Positions 48,357 to 55,146 of a DNA stretch of 64,000 bases are shown here, piece by piece. The stretch spans positions 1 through 64,000 of the forward strand of contig JAZQJZ010000019.1 of assembly GCA_045541915.1 (NCBI GenBank). Reading direction: 5' to 3'. Every line of letters starts with the position of its first letter. Positions within the stretch are counted from its first letter, which is position 1. The position numbers and the translations under genes are program-made. The notes beneath the pieces were generated by a model. That model was not told the DNA's origin, did no database searches, and saw only the letters and a program-made list of their open reading frames with translations. The DNA is from RGIG5579 sp045541915 (GTDB lineage: Bacteria > Bacillota > Clostridia > Oscillospirales > SIG627).

Positions 48357-49568
48357 TTATTCAAAATGGTCGGAGATCAGCATCAAGCCGGGACTCTCGA
48401 AGATATGTCCCCCTGCCAGCAGGATCTTCTTGAAGGCTCTCTGGAGACCTGTTTTTTCGGGAAGGTCCTCTAAGGAATCTGCGGAGAAGCCGGGGAATAC
48501 GTAGCCGAATACGGCCTTTCCGGCACTCTTTGCCGGATAGCGGGTAAAGCGGGCGGAGAACATGCTCAATTTTGACTTTTCGCCCAGGGCATCGTTGATC
48601 TCGGGGCTCATCAGCCAGGAGTTGCAATACAACGCCTTGAAGTTATATTCCGGATAACAAGCCTTTGCTCTGGCAACACCCTCGGTGAAGGCTTTTTCCA
48701 CCGTTTCGGGAGAGAAATCCGCATCCCAGAAAATGTGTGTGCTGATGATGTCATCTCCGGGTCCGAGGACAAGGGTCCATTCGTCCTTGGAGAAAGCCTT
48801 CTTTTCCAAGGAGATCTTTCTTGCATCGGAAGGATATCCAATGTATTCTGTTTCTGTTTCTTCAAACTGTGCAATAAAGGAGCCTTCTTCCTCTGTTGCG
48901 CCTGCACAGCCCAAAGGAAGTCCGCTTTTGTGAACGGGAAAGGCGGTGCCGAAAACGGGCTGAAGGGCACCGGTCTTATTGTTTCTCAAAAAGTAAGGAG
49001 CTTTGTCGTTCAGACGGCTGGGCTGGAAGTTCAGACCGCCACGTCCCAGGTAAAACATTTCGCCCTTGGTAAACTGGCACATCCAACCTGAGATGGGACG
49101 GGAAATGCCCACGATCCGTGTTCTGTAATGCTCCTCCTCGCGAATGTAGATCTGAAAGATCTCAAGGCTTGCAATCGCCTCTTCGTGGGTAAAGCCACGT
49201 TCACGGTAAATTTCATAGGTGCGCTCCACACTGGGAAGATGCACCAAAAAGGGCAACATATTGGAAGCAGGGGTACCCACAGAGGTGGGATATTTTACCT
49301 TTCTTAAGGGTTTCATAGGACTATCCTTAAAGAAAAGGCTCATGGAATCCAGATAAGCCTTTCTCATGGGATCGTTTTTCATATCCAAAAAGCCTTCCCG
49401 TACTGCCTGGTAATACTCGCCGAACAAAGCGAATTTTTCGTGCAGACGGTCGATCAATTCCAAAGAGCAAAGCTCATTCTCGCGCTCCTTCGGAGCAGGA
49501 TAGTAGCCTTCGGGCAGTGGAGCATGATCTTCCACGCCAAGGGCAAGGGTTAGTTCTTCAAAGGTCAT
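48357..49568 (-). CDS. Acyltransferase-like protein (NAT_N / GNAT_C type)
   Basis: This 403-residue protein resembles a Firmicutes family with an N-terminal helical domain and a C-terminal GNAT-like domain (NAT_N, GNAT_C), which I recognise from the overall pattern and the GEMFYLGRGGLNFQP segment near 175-189; this is a recollection, not a search. The acyl donor and acceptor are unknown. The motif HIFWDADFSPETVEKAF near 285-301 is another landmark. The ATG is used with a weak upstream site (GAGGTGCCATT). It has its own promoter and a terminator. Confidence 0.5.
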   Translation of the reverse strand: MTFEELTLALGVEDHAPLPEGYYPAPKERENELCSLELIDRLHEKFALFGEYYQAVREGFLDMKNDPMRKAYLDSMSLFFKDSPMKPLRKVKYPTSVGTPASNMLPFLVHLPSVERTYEIYRERGFTHEEAIASLEIFQIYIREEEHYRTRIVGISRPISGWMCQFTKGEMFYLGRGGLNFQPSRLNDKAPYFLRNNKTGALQPVFGTAFPVHKSGLPLGCAGATEEEGSFIAQFEETETEYIGYPSDARKISLEKKAFSKDEWTLVLGPGDDIISTHIFWDADFSPETVEKAFTEGVARAKACYPEYNFKALYCNSWLMSPEINDALGEKSKLSMFSARFTRYPAKSAGKAVFGYVFPGFSADSLEDLPEKTGLQRAFKKILLAGGHIFESPGLMLISDHFE

Positions 49569-49627
49569 AATGGCACCTCGATTCTTTTAATTTTGCTGTA
49601 ATAAGGAAAAGGGAGATCCTTTTCTTC

Positions 49628-49656
49628 ATTGTATCAAAAATCTGTCGTTTATACAA
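49628..49656 (-). promoter_or_regulatory. Promoter of acyltransferase-like gene
   Basis: On the minus strand TTGTAT (49651-49656), 17 bases, TACAAT (49628-49633). Confidence 0.7.
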
Positions 49657-49680
49657 GTTTATTTGAAAAAAAACAAGGAA

Positions 49681-50121
49681 TTAGAAATCTTTTTTCATTT
49701 GATTGTAGGGAAAAAAGGAAAAACCCATTTTTTCATAGAGGCGAACTGCCCCTTCGTTTTCCTCTTCTACCTCCAGTCTGAAGCGTTTTGCCTTTCCCTG
49801 ATAGGTTTCCTCCAAAAAGGAAAAGAACTGGTGGCCAAGGCCGAGATTCCGTTTTTCAGGCAGAACAAAAAGTTCCTCGATCCAAACTACCTCTCCTCCG
49901 GCTTCCTGGCTCCAGGTGTGAGAAAGAAGAGCATAGCCTGAAATGACACCGTCTACTTCAAAAAGATATGCAGAGGCAAAGGGGGAGCCGGCAAGGATCT
50001 GATCAAAGGTTTTTTCAATGTATTCCTTTGGGATGGGTGCCAGGGCGGCACCGCTTGCATAAAAATCCAAGGCCATTTGAATATAGGCGTTTTTGTCTTT
50101 CTTTTGGATGAGGCGAATCAT
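49681..50121 (-). CDS. GNAT family N-acetyltransferase
   Basis: This 146-residue protein has the GNAT fold. The acetyl-CoA loop is seen as LPEKRNLGLGHQFFSFLEE (about 92-110) after the WIEELFVL strand, and the C-terminal EEENEGAVRLYEKMGFSFF is typical. The substrate is unknown. It lies 15 bases downstream of the flavin reductase-rubredoxin gene on the same strand and is probably co-transcribed. Confidence 0.88.
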   Translation of the reverse strand: MIRLIQKKDKNAYIQMALDFYASGAALAPIPKEYIEKTFDQILAGSPFASAYLFEVDGVISGYALLSHTWSQEAGGEVVWIEELFVLPEKRNLGLGHQFFSFLEETYQGKAKRFRLEVEEENEGAVRLYEKMGFSFFPYNQMKKDF

Positions 50122-50136
50122 ACGTAGGTCTCCGTT

Positions 50137-50793
50137 TTAGCTTTTGTTGGACAGAGGTTCAAAGTCAGAAGCAGGGTGCTTGCAAATAGGGCAGATAAAA
50201 TCCTTCGGAAGATCCTTTTCCGGATGCACAAAGCCGCAGATCTTGCAGACCCAACCTTGCTTTTCTGTTTTTGGTGCTTTGGGTTTTACCTGCGCGTGGT
50301 AATAGGCATAGGACATGGCCTTTTCCTTGGATAAAACCCGGCTTTCTTCAATGGTACACAGAAAAAGAGTGTGAGAGGGGAGAGAAATTGCCGTTTCCAC
50401 CTTGAGAGAAAGGTAGGCGGTGCTGTGCTCCATTAAGATGGGAAGATTGTTTTCGCTTCTCCCGTAAAGGAGCCCTTTTGTCTTATCTGTATTTTTCCCG
50501 CTTTGGAAGCCAAAGCGCTGAATCAGCGAAAAAGGAGCGCTTTCAGCCAAAATATTGACATTCAGTTTTCCCGTTCGCAAAATTACGCCGTCAGAATGGT
50601 TGGCGTGATTGACGGATACTGCGATCACCTCGGGATTGGATGCTACCTGAGAGACTGTATTGACAATCAGGCCACTGTCTTTCCCGTTTTCGCGGGTGGT
50701 CACCACATAAACGCCGTAGCCAATTCCGTAAAGGGAAGATCCTTCGGTGAGGGGGGAAGGAGTTAAGGAAAAAGAAAGATCCATTCTTTTCAT
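50137..50793 (-). CDS. Flavin reductase domain fused to rubredoxin
   Basis: This 218-residue protein has an FMN-binding split-barrel flavin reductase-like domain (about 1-165) and a C-terminal rubredoxin-like domain with CxxC pairs (CKIC and CPIC, about 182-206) to bind one iron. Such high-molecular-weight rubredoxins pass electrons from NADH to flavodiiron proteins for oxygen or NO reduction in anaerobes, which would suit an anaerobic lifestyle; no flavodiiron gene is in the window. AAAGGAGGTTTTTTT precedes ATG 50793. Confidence 0.9.
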   Translation of the reverse strand: MKRMDLSFSLTPSPLTEGSSLYGIGYGVYVVTTRENGKDSGLIVNTVSQVASNPEVIAVSVNHANHSDGVILRTGKLNVNILAESAPFSLIQRFGFQSGKNTDKTKGLLYGRSENNLPILMEHSTAYLSLKVETAISLPSHTLFLCTIEESRVLSKEKAMSYAYYHAQVKPKAPKTEKQGWVCKICGFVHPEKDLPKDFICPICKHPASDFEPLSNKS

Positions 50794-50818
50794 AAAAAAA
50801 CCTCCTTTGAGTATTGTT

Positions 50819-50847
50819 ATTATACCCAAAGGAGGCGGGAAAGTCAA
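50819..50847 (-). promoter_or_regulatory. Promoter of flavin reductase-rubredoxin gene
   Basis: On the minus strand TTGACT (50842-50847), 17 bases, TATAAT (50819-50824). Confidence 0.78.
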
Positions 50848-50868
50848 CAAAACCGGATGTGTTCTTTT

Positions 50869-52266
50869 TTACAGCTGGAAATAACGCTTGGCATTTTCAT
50901 AGCAAATGCCCTTGACGATCTGGCCCAGCATCTTGTAGTCCTCCGGATACTCTCCATTGTCCACCAGCTTGCCGAGGAAGTTGCAGAGGATGCGACGGAA
51001 ATACTCGTGGCGAGTGTAGGAAAGGAAACTGCGGGAGTCGGTGAGCATTCCCACAAAATTGCCCAAAAGGGACAGGTTGGCAAGGGAGCGAAGCTGATCC
51101 TCCATGCCGGATTTGGTATCGTTGAACCACCAGGCAGAGCCGTGCTGGATCTTGCCGGGGCATTCCGGGCCCTGGAAGGCGCCGATGATGGTATCGATCA
51201 ATTCGTTGTCCTTGGGATCCAGGGAATAAACGATGGTTCTGGGGAGGCAGGATTCCGTTTCCAATGCATTGAGGAATTTGGCCAGACCGATTCCGTCGCC
51301 ACCGCCGGCAATGGTGTCAAAACCGGTATCAGCGCCAAGAAGCATAAACTTCTTTGTGTTGGTATTGCGTTGAGCACCATAGTGAAGCTGCATCACAACA
51401 CCCTTTGCGGCATATTCTCTTCCCAGATGCAAAAGAATGTGAGTGTGGAACATTTCCACTTCCGTTTCAGTCAAGGCCTTCTTTTCCATGGCTTTGGAGA
51501 AGATCTCCTCCACCTGGTCGTCGCTGGCCGGGAAGAAGGAAACGGTATTTAAGCCGTGATCGCTGATCTTGCATCCGCGCTTACAGAAATAATCCAGGCG
51601 GTCGCTGAGGGCTTTCTTCAATGCCTTGACAGAATCAATGGGGTAGCCGCAAATGCCGGAGAGGGCGGCGATCACATCGGGCCATTCCGGCTTTTCAATG
51701 TTCACTGCTTTGTCGGGACGGAAGGAGGGGAGAACCTTGGTTTCCATACTGCCCTCTGCGGCGATCTTTTCGTGCCAGATCAGGTCATCTGCCGGGTCAT
51801 CGGTGGTGCCGATCATTTCCACATTGGAACGGCGGATCAGACCGCGGACGGAAAAGCCGTCGGTGGCCAGCTTTCGGTTACACTCGTCCCAGATCTCCTG
51901 GGCGCTGTCACCGGTGAGAGGGGTATCAATATCAAAAAAGCGCTTCAATTCCAGATGGGTCCAGTGGTACATGGGGTTGCCGATGGCAAGGGGGAGCGTT
52001 TCGGCAAAACGCTGGAATTTCAAACGGTCATCCGCATCTCCGGTGATTTCATTCTCCGGGATTCCGTTGGTACGGATCAGTCTCCACTTGTAGTGGTCAC
52101 CGCCCAGCCAGACCTGTGTGATATTTTCAAATACACGGTCTTCAAACACTTCCTTGGGAGAAATGTGGCAGTGATAGTCCAGGATGGGTTGATTCTCGGC
52201 ATAATCGTGATAAAGCTTTTTGGCCGCTTTTGTTTCAAGCAAAAAATCTTCGTCCATAAATTTCAT
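50869..52266 (-). CDS. uxaC: Glucuronate isomerase
   Basis: This enzyme converts glucuronate to fructuronate, or galacturonate to tagaturonate, the first step of uronate breakdown. The 465 residues match the family: DYHCHISPKE near the N-terminus with the metal-type His, EMIGTTDDPADDL, and GMLTDSRSFLSYTRHEYFRRILC near the C-terminus. Other uronate genes are not in the window. GGAGGTTTCAGAA precedes ATG 52266; the in-frame ATG at 52281 overlaps that ribosome site. Confidence 0.97.
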   Translation of the reverse strand: MKFMDEDFLLETKAAKKLYHDYAENQPILDYHCHISPKEVFEDRVFENITQVWLGGDHYKWRLIRTNGIPENEITGDADDRLKFQRFAETLPLAIGNPMYHWTHLELKRFFDIDTPLTGDSAQEIWDECNRKLATDGFSVRGLIRRSNVEMIGTTDDPADDLIWHEKIAAEGSMETKVLPSFRPDKAVNIEKPEWPDVIAALSGICGYPIDSVKALKKALSDRLDYFCKRGCKISDHGLNTVSFFPASDDQVEEIFSKAMEKKALTETEVEMFHTHILLHLGREYAAKGVVMQLHYGAQRNTNTKKFMLLGADTGFDTIAGGGDGIGLAKFLNALETESCLPRTIVYSLDPKDNELIDTIIGAFQGPECPGKIQHGSAWWFNDTKSGMEDQLRSLANLSLLGNFVGMLTDSRSFLSYTRHEYFRRILCNFLGKLVDNGEYPEDYKMLGQIVKGICYENAKRYFQL

Positions 52267-52298
52267 TTCTGAAACCTCCATTTTGGTTTTCTTCCTTC

Positions 52299-52327
52299 AG
52301 CATACCATAAAAATTTTTTCTTTTCAA
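52299..52327 (-). promoter_or_regulatory. Promoter of uxaC
   Basis: On the minus strand TTGAAA (52322-52327), 17 bases, TATGCT (52299-52304). Confidence 0.72.
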
Positions 52328-52348
52328 GGCTTTTTCAAAAGGATACTC

Positions 52349-52377
52349 TTGACGGCAAAAAGAGGGGGAATTATAAT
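52349..52377 (+). promoter_or_regulatory. Promoter of MocR-ylmH-GNAT unit
   Basis: TTGACG (52349-52354), 17 bases, TATAAT (52372-52377). Confidence 0.8.
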
Positions 52378-52427
52378 AACAACTGAACCTATTGTTTTTT
52401 CCAAAACGAAAAAAAGGACAGGACCAG

Positions 52428-53507
52428 ATGAAATATTCCGTCGATACCAAAAGTGGAAAAAAGGCTTATTTGCAATTGTATGAGCAGCTTCGGGAGGATA
52501 TTGTTTCCGGGCTTTTTCCGTTCGGAAAAAAGCTTCCCTCCAAACGTCTTCTGGCAGAAGAGGTGGGGGTGAGTGTCATTACAGTGGAGCACGCCTTGCT
52601 GCTTTTGTGCGAAGAGGGATACGTGCAATCCCGGGAACGAAGCGGCTATTTTTCCGTTTTCCGTCCGGGTGAGGTGTTTTCTCCTCCCGTGTTTTCTCCG
52701 CCCATTCCCCATGCCAAGGAGGGGTCGAATACAGATGGCTTTCCTTTTTCCGTGTATGCCAGAGTGGTGAGAAAGGTGCTTTCCGACTATGGCGATACCC
52801 TTCTCATCAAAAGTCCCAATCAAGGCTGCCAGGAATTGCGCAGTGCCATTTCTGCCTATCTTGCCCGTAGCCGGGGGATTTCGGTTACGCCTCAACAGAT
52901 CGTCATTGGCTCCGGAGCGGAGTATCTTTATGGTTTTTTGGTTCAGCTTTTGGGCCGTGGCCGCCTTTTTGCCATTGAAAAGCCCTCTTATGAAAAAATT
53001 GAGCAGGTTTATAAGGCTTATGGCGCCAAGTGCGAAGGACTTCCTCTGGGGCAAGATGGCATTGAAAGAGATGCGCTTTTGGCTTCCTGCGCCAATGTTC
53101 TTCACATCACCCCTTACCGAAGCTTTCCCAGCGGAGTAACCGCTTCCGCTTCCAAAAAAAGAGAGTATTTGCAGTGGGCCATGGAAAAGCCCGGAAGGCT
53201 CTTGGTGGAGGATGATTTTGAATCGGAATTTACCCTTTCCCGGAAGCCGGAGGAAACTCTGTTTTCACTTTCGGAGCAAGATAATGTGATCTATATCAAT
53301 ACCTTTTCTAAAACCCTCGCGCCCTCCATTCGTGTGGGATATATGGTATTGCCGAAATCTCTCTTAGCGCTTTTTGAAGAAAAACTTGGATTTTATTCTT
53401 GCACCGTTCCTCTTTTGGAGCAAATGGTGCTATCCCAGCTCCTTTCCAGTGGCGATTTTGAGAGACATATCAATCGGGTTCGAAGAAAAAAACGTCGGGA
53501 GATGTAA
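52428..53507 (+). CDS. MocR-type GntR regulator lacking its C-terminal domain
   Basis: This protein of 359 residues has an N-terminal GntR winged helix (about 1-70; KLPSKRLLAEEVGVSVITVEHAL) joined to an aminotransferase-like PLP domain; the PLP lysine is in NTFSKTLAPSIRVGY. MocR regulators usually have about 450-480 residues. Here the frame stops just after FERHINRVRRKKRREM, where the small aminotransferase domain should continue for roughly 80-100 residues, and the next gene begins three bases later. It may be a truncated regulator or a degraded gene. Divergent from uxaC. Confidence 0.85.
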   Translation: MKYSVDTKSGKKAYLQLYEQLREDIVSGLFPFGKKLPSKRLLAEEVGVSVITVEHALLLLCEEGYVQSRERSGYFSVFRPGEVFSPPVFSPPIPHAKEGSNTDGFPFSVYARVVRKVLSDYGDTLLIKSPNQGCQELRSAISAYLARSRGISVTPQQIVIGSGAEYLYGFLVQLLGRGRLFAIEKPSYEKIEQVYKAYGAKCEGLPLGQDGIERDALLASCANVLHITPYRSFPSGVTASASKKREYLQWAMEKPGRLLVEDDFESEFTLSRKPEETLFSLSEQDNVIYINTFSKTLAPSIRVGYMVLPKSLLALFEEKLGFYSCTVPLLEQMVLSQLLSSGDFERHINRVRRKKRREM

Positions 53508-53510
53508 AAA

Positions 53511-54251
53511 ATGGAAAACGAACTAAAAAAGCGCCTTGAGGAATTGGCCCAACGGGCGGATTCAAAAGGTATTTATACGCAAACACAGTTTCTTGGGGAA
53601 GGGGAACAGGCAATTCTTGCCGAGCTGCCTCTTCCCGTCCCTTATCGCCTTTTTGGAGCCCATCCGGATTCGGAGCGGTGCATTGCGGTGTTTGGGGACG
53701 AAGAGGCCTGGGGCTATCCTTGGGAAAACACCCTTGTGATTTTGAAAATCGAGCCGAAGGACCCCAAGTTTGCCGATGCTCTGACTCATCGGGATTTCCT
53801 GGGAGCCTTGCTGAATTTGGGGATCCGGCGAGAGCTTTTGGGAGACATTTTGATTTCGGACAATGTGGGATATTTGGTTGCACTGGAGAGCATTGCGCCG
53901 TATCTGGAGGAAAATCTTTCCCGCGTGCGACATACCTCGGTCAAAGTAAGCAGGATTCCCCAAATTCCCCAAGACGTTTTTGTAAAGATGGAAGAAAAAG
54001 CAGTGGTCTGCGCCTCTGCCAGAGTGGATGCGGTGATTGCCGGTGTTTGGAACCTGTCCCGATCCCAAGGAAAGGACCTGGTGGAAAAGGAAAAGGTGAG
54101 CATCAGCGGAAAGCTTGTGACCGATCCGTCCTTTTCTTTGCCGGAAGGATGCCGGGTTTCGGTGCGAGGATACGGCCGGTTTTATTTTGACGGCGCCCAA
54201 GGGGAAACCCGAAGCGGAAGATGTCGGATGAAGGTTCGTCTGTTTGTTTGA
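53511..54251 (+). CDS. ylmH: YlmH family S4-domain RNA-binding protein
   Basis: This 246-residue protein matches YlmH: the middle segment LTHRDFLGALLNLGIRRELLGDI is a family signature and the C-terminal S4 domain (about 175-235, VDAVIAGVWNLSRSQGKDLVEKEKV onward) binds RNA. YlmH is linked to ribosome rescue and cell-division gene clusters in Gram-positives, but none of its usual neighbours (sepF, ylmG, divIVA) is here. GGGAG before the ATG overlaps the end of the MocR gene. Confidence 0.93.
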   Translation: MENELKKRLEELAQRADSKGIYTQTQFLGEGEQAILAELPLPVPYRLFGAHPDSERCIAVFGDEEAWGYPWENTLVILKIEPKDPKFADALTHRDFLGALLNLGIRRELLGDILISDNVGYLVALESIAPYLEENLSRVRHTSVKVSRIPQIPQDVFVKMEEKAVVCASARVDAVIAGVWNLSRSQGKDLVEKEKVSISGKLVTDPSFSLPEGCRVSVRGYGRFYFDGAQGETRSGRCRMKVRLFV

Positions 54252-54263
54252 AAAGGAGAAAAA

Positions 54264-54731
54264 ATGGAAATCAGAAGAGCAAAAGAAAAGGATCTTGAGG
54301 GAATTTCTTCCCTTCTATATCAGGTGCTTGCTGTTCATCATCAGGGAAGACCGGATCTGTTTTACGGCGGTGTGAAAAAGTATACCGATGAGGAAACCCT
54401 GGAAATCATCCGGGATGACCTTCGTCCGGTCTTTGTGGCGGTGGAGGGAGAATGCGTTTTGGGATATGCGTTCTGCATTTTCCAGCAAATACGGGATAGC
54501 CATATTCTCACGCCCATCAAAACCCTGTATCTTGATGATCTTTGTGTGGATGAAAACGCCCGTGGAACGGGAGTGGGAAAGGCGCTCTTTTCCTTTGTGA
54601 AGGCCTTTGCCAAGGAAAAGGGATGCTATAATATGACATTGAATGTATGGTCCTGCAACCAAAGTGCTCTTTCTTTTTATGAGAAATGCGGTATGATTCC
54701 TCAGAAAATCGGAATGGAAACCATCTTATAA
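54264..54731 (+). CDS. GNAT family N-acetyltransferase
   Basis: This 155-residue protein has the GNAT core: DDLCVDENARGTGVGKALFSFV (about 91-112) provides the acetyl-CoA binding loop, and LNVWSCNQSALSFYEKCGM follows. The N-terminus MEIRRAKEKDLEGI is usual for the family. The substrate is unknown. AAAAGGAGAAAAA precedes the ATG. It ends a MocR-ylmH-GNAT unit at a terminator. Confidence 0.9.
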   Translation: MEIRRAKEKDLEGISSLLYQVLAVHHQGRPDLFYGGVKKYTDEETLEIIRDDLRPVFVAVEGECVLGYAFCIFQQIRDSHILTPIKTLYLDDLCVDENARGTGVGKALFSFVKAFAKEKGCYNMTLNVWSCNQSALSFYEKCGMIPQKIGMETIL

Positions 54732-54753
54732 AATTTGTATTCCCGGATAAGAT

Positions 54754-54789
54754 AAAATCGGAGAGGTCTTGACATCGCTCCGATTTTTT
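54754..54789 (+). terminator. Terminator with the csoR -35 box in its loop
   Basis: AAAATCGGAG (54754-54763) pairs with CTCCGATTTT (54778-54787), then T to 54789. TTGACA (54769-54774) is in the 14-base loop. Confidence 0.85.
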
Positions 54790-54797
54790 GATAGGAT
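54769..54797 (+). promoter_or_regulatory. Promoter of csoR-copA
   Basis: TTGACA (54769-54774), 17 bases, TAGGAT (54792-54797) with TGA before it (extended -10). Confidence 0.75.
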
Positions 54798-54799
54798 GA

Positions 54800-54820
54800 T
54801 AATACCCCTGGGGGGTATTA
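54800..54820 (+). promoter_or_regulatory. CsoR-type copper operator
   Basis: ATACCCC (54802-54808) and GGGGTAT (54812-54818) form an inverted repeat of the CsoR type (TACCCC...GGGGTA). It lies at the transcription start of csoR-copA, so CsoR without copper should block initiation. Confidence 0.85.
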
Positions 54821-54837
54821 CGACCAAGGAGAAAAGT

Positions 54838-55137
54838 ATGGAACAAACAAGTTGCCATGGAAGAAAGAAAGTGCGCAGCGAGGAAGAGAAGAAAAGGCTC
54901 TTAAATCGCTTGAACCGTATTTCCGGGCAAATCCGCGGGCTGGGAAATATGCTGGAGGAGGATGCATATTGCATTGATGTGATCACCCAGGTGGCCGCCG
55001 CAAGAGAGGCGCTGGCTTCCTTTTCCCGGGTACTTTTGGAGGAACATATCCGCACCTGCGTTGCCCGGGATCTGAAAGAGGGAAGACAGGGTGTTTCGGA
55101 AGAATTGGTGGAAACGGTCCGCCGTTTGACAAAATAA
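54838..55137 (+). CDS. csoR: Copper-sensing repressor CsoR
   Basis: This 99-residue protein of the CsoR/RcnR family has the Cu(I) ligands Cys45, His70 and Cys74 (EDAYCIDV and EEHIRTC) that define CsoR rather than nickel or formaldehyde sensors. It forms an all-helical tetramer. AAGGAGAAAAGT precedes ATG 54838; the frame is open to 54769 but that part covers the promoter and operator. Release from DNA by Cu(I) would induce itself and copA. Confidence 0.95.
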   Translation: MEQTSCHGRKKVRSEEEKKRLLNRLNRISGQIRGLGNMLEEDAYCIDVITQVAAAREALASFSRVLLEEHIRTCVARDLKEGRQGVSEELVETVRRLTK

Positions 55138-55146
55138 GGAGATCGT

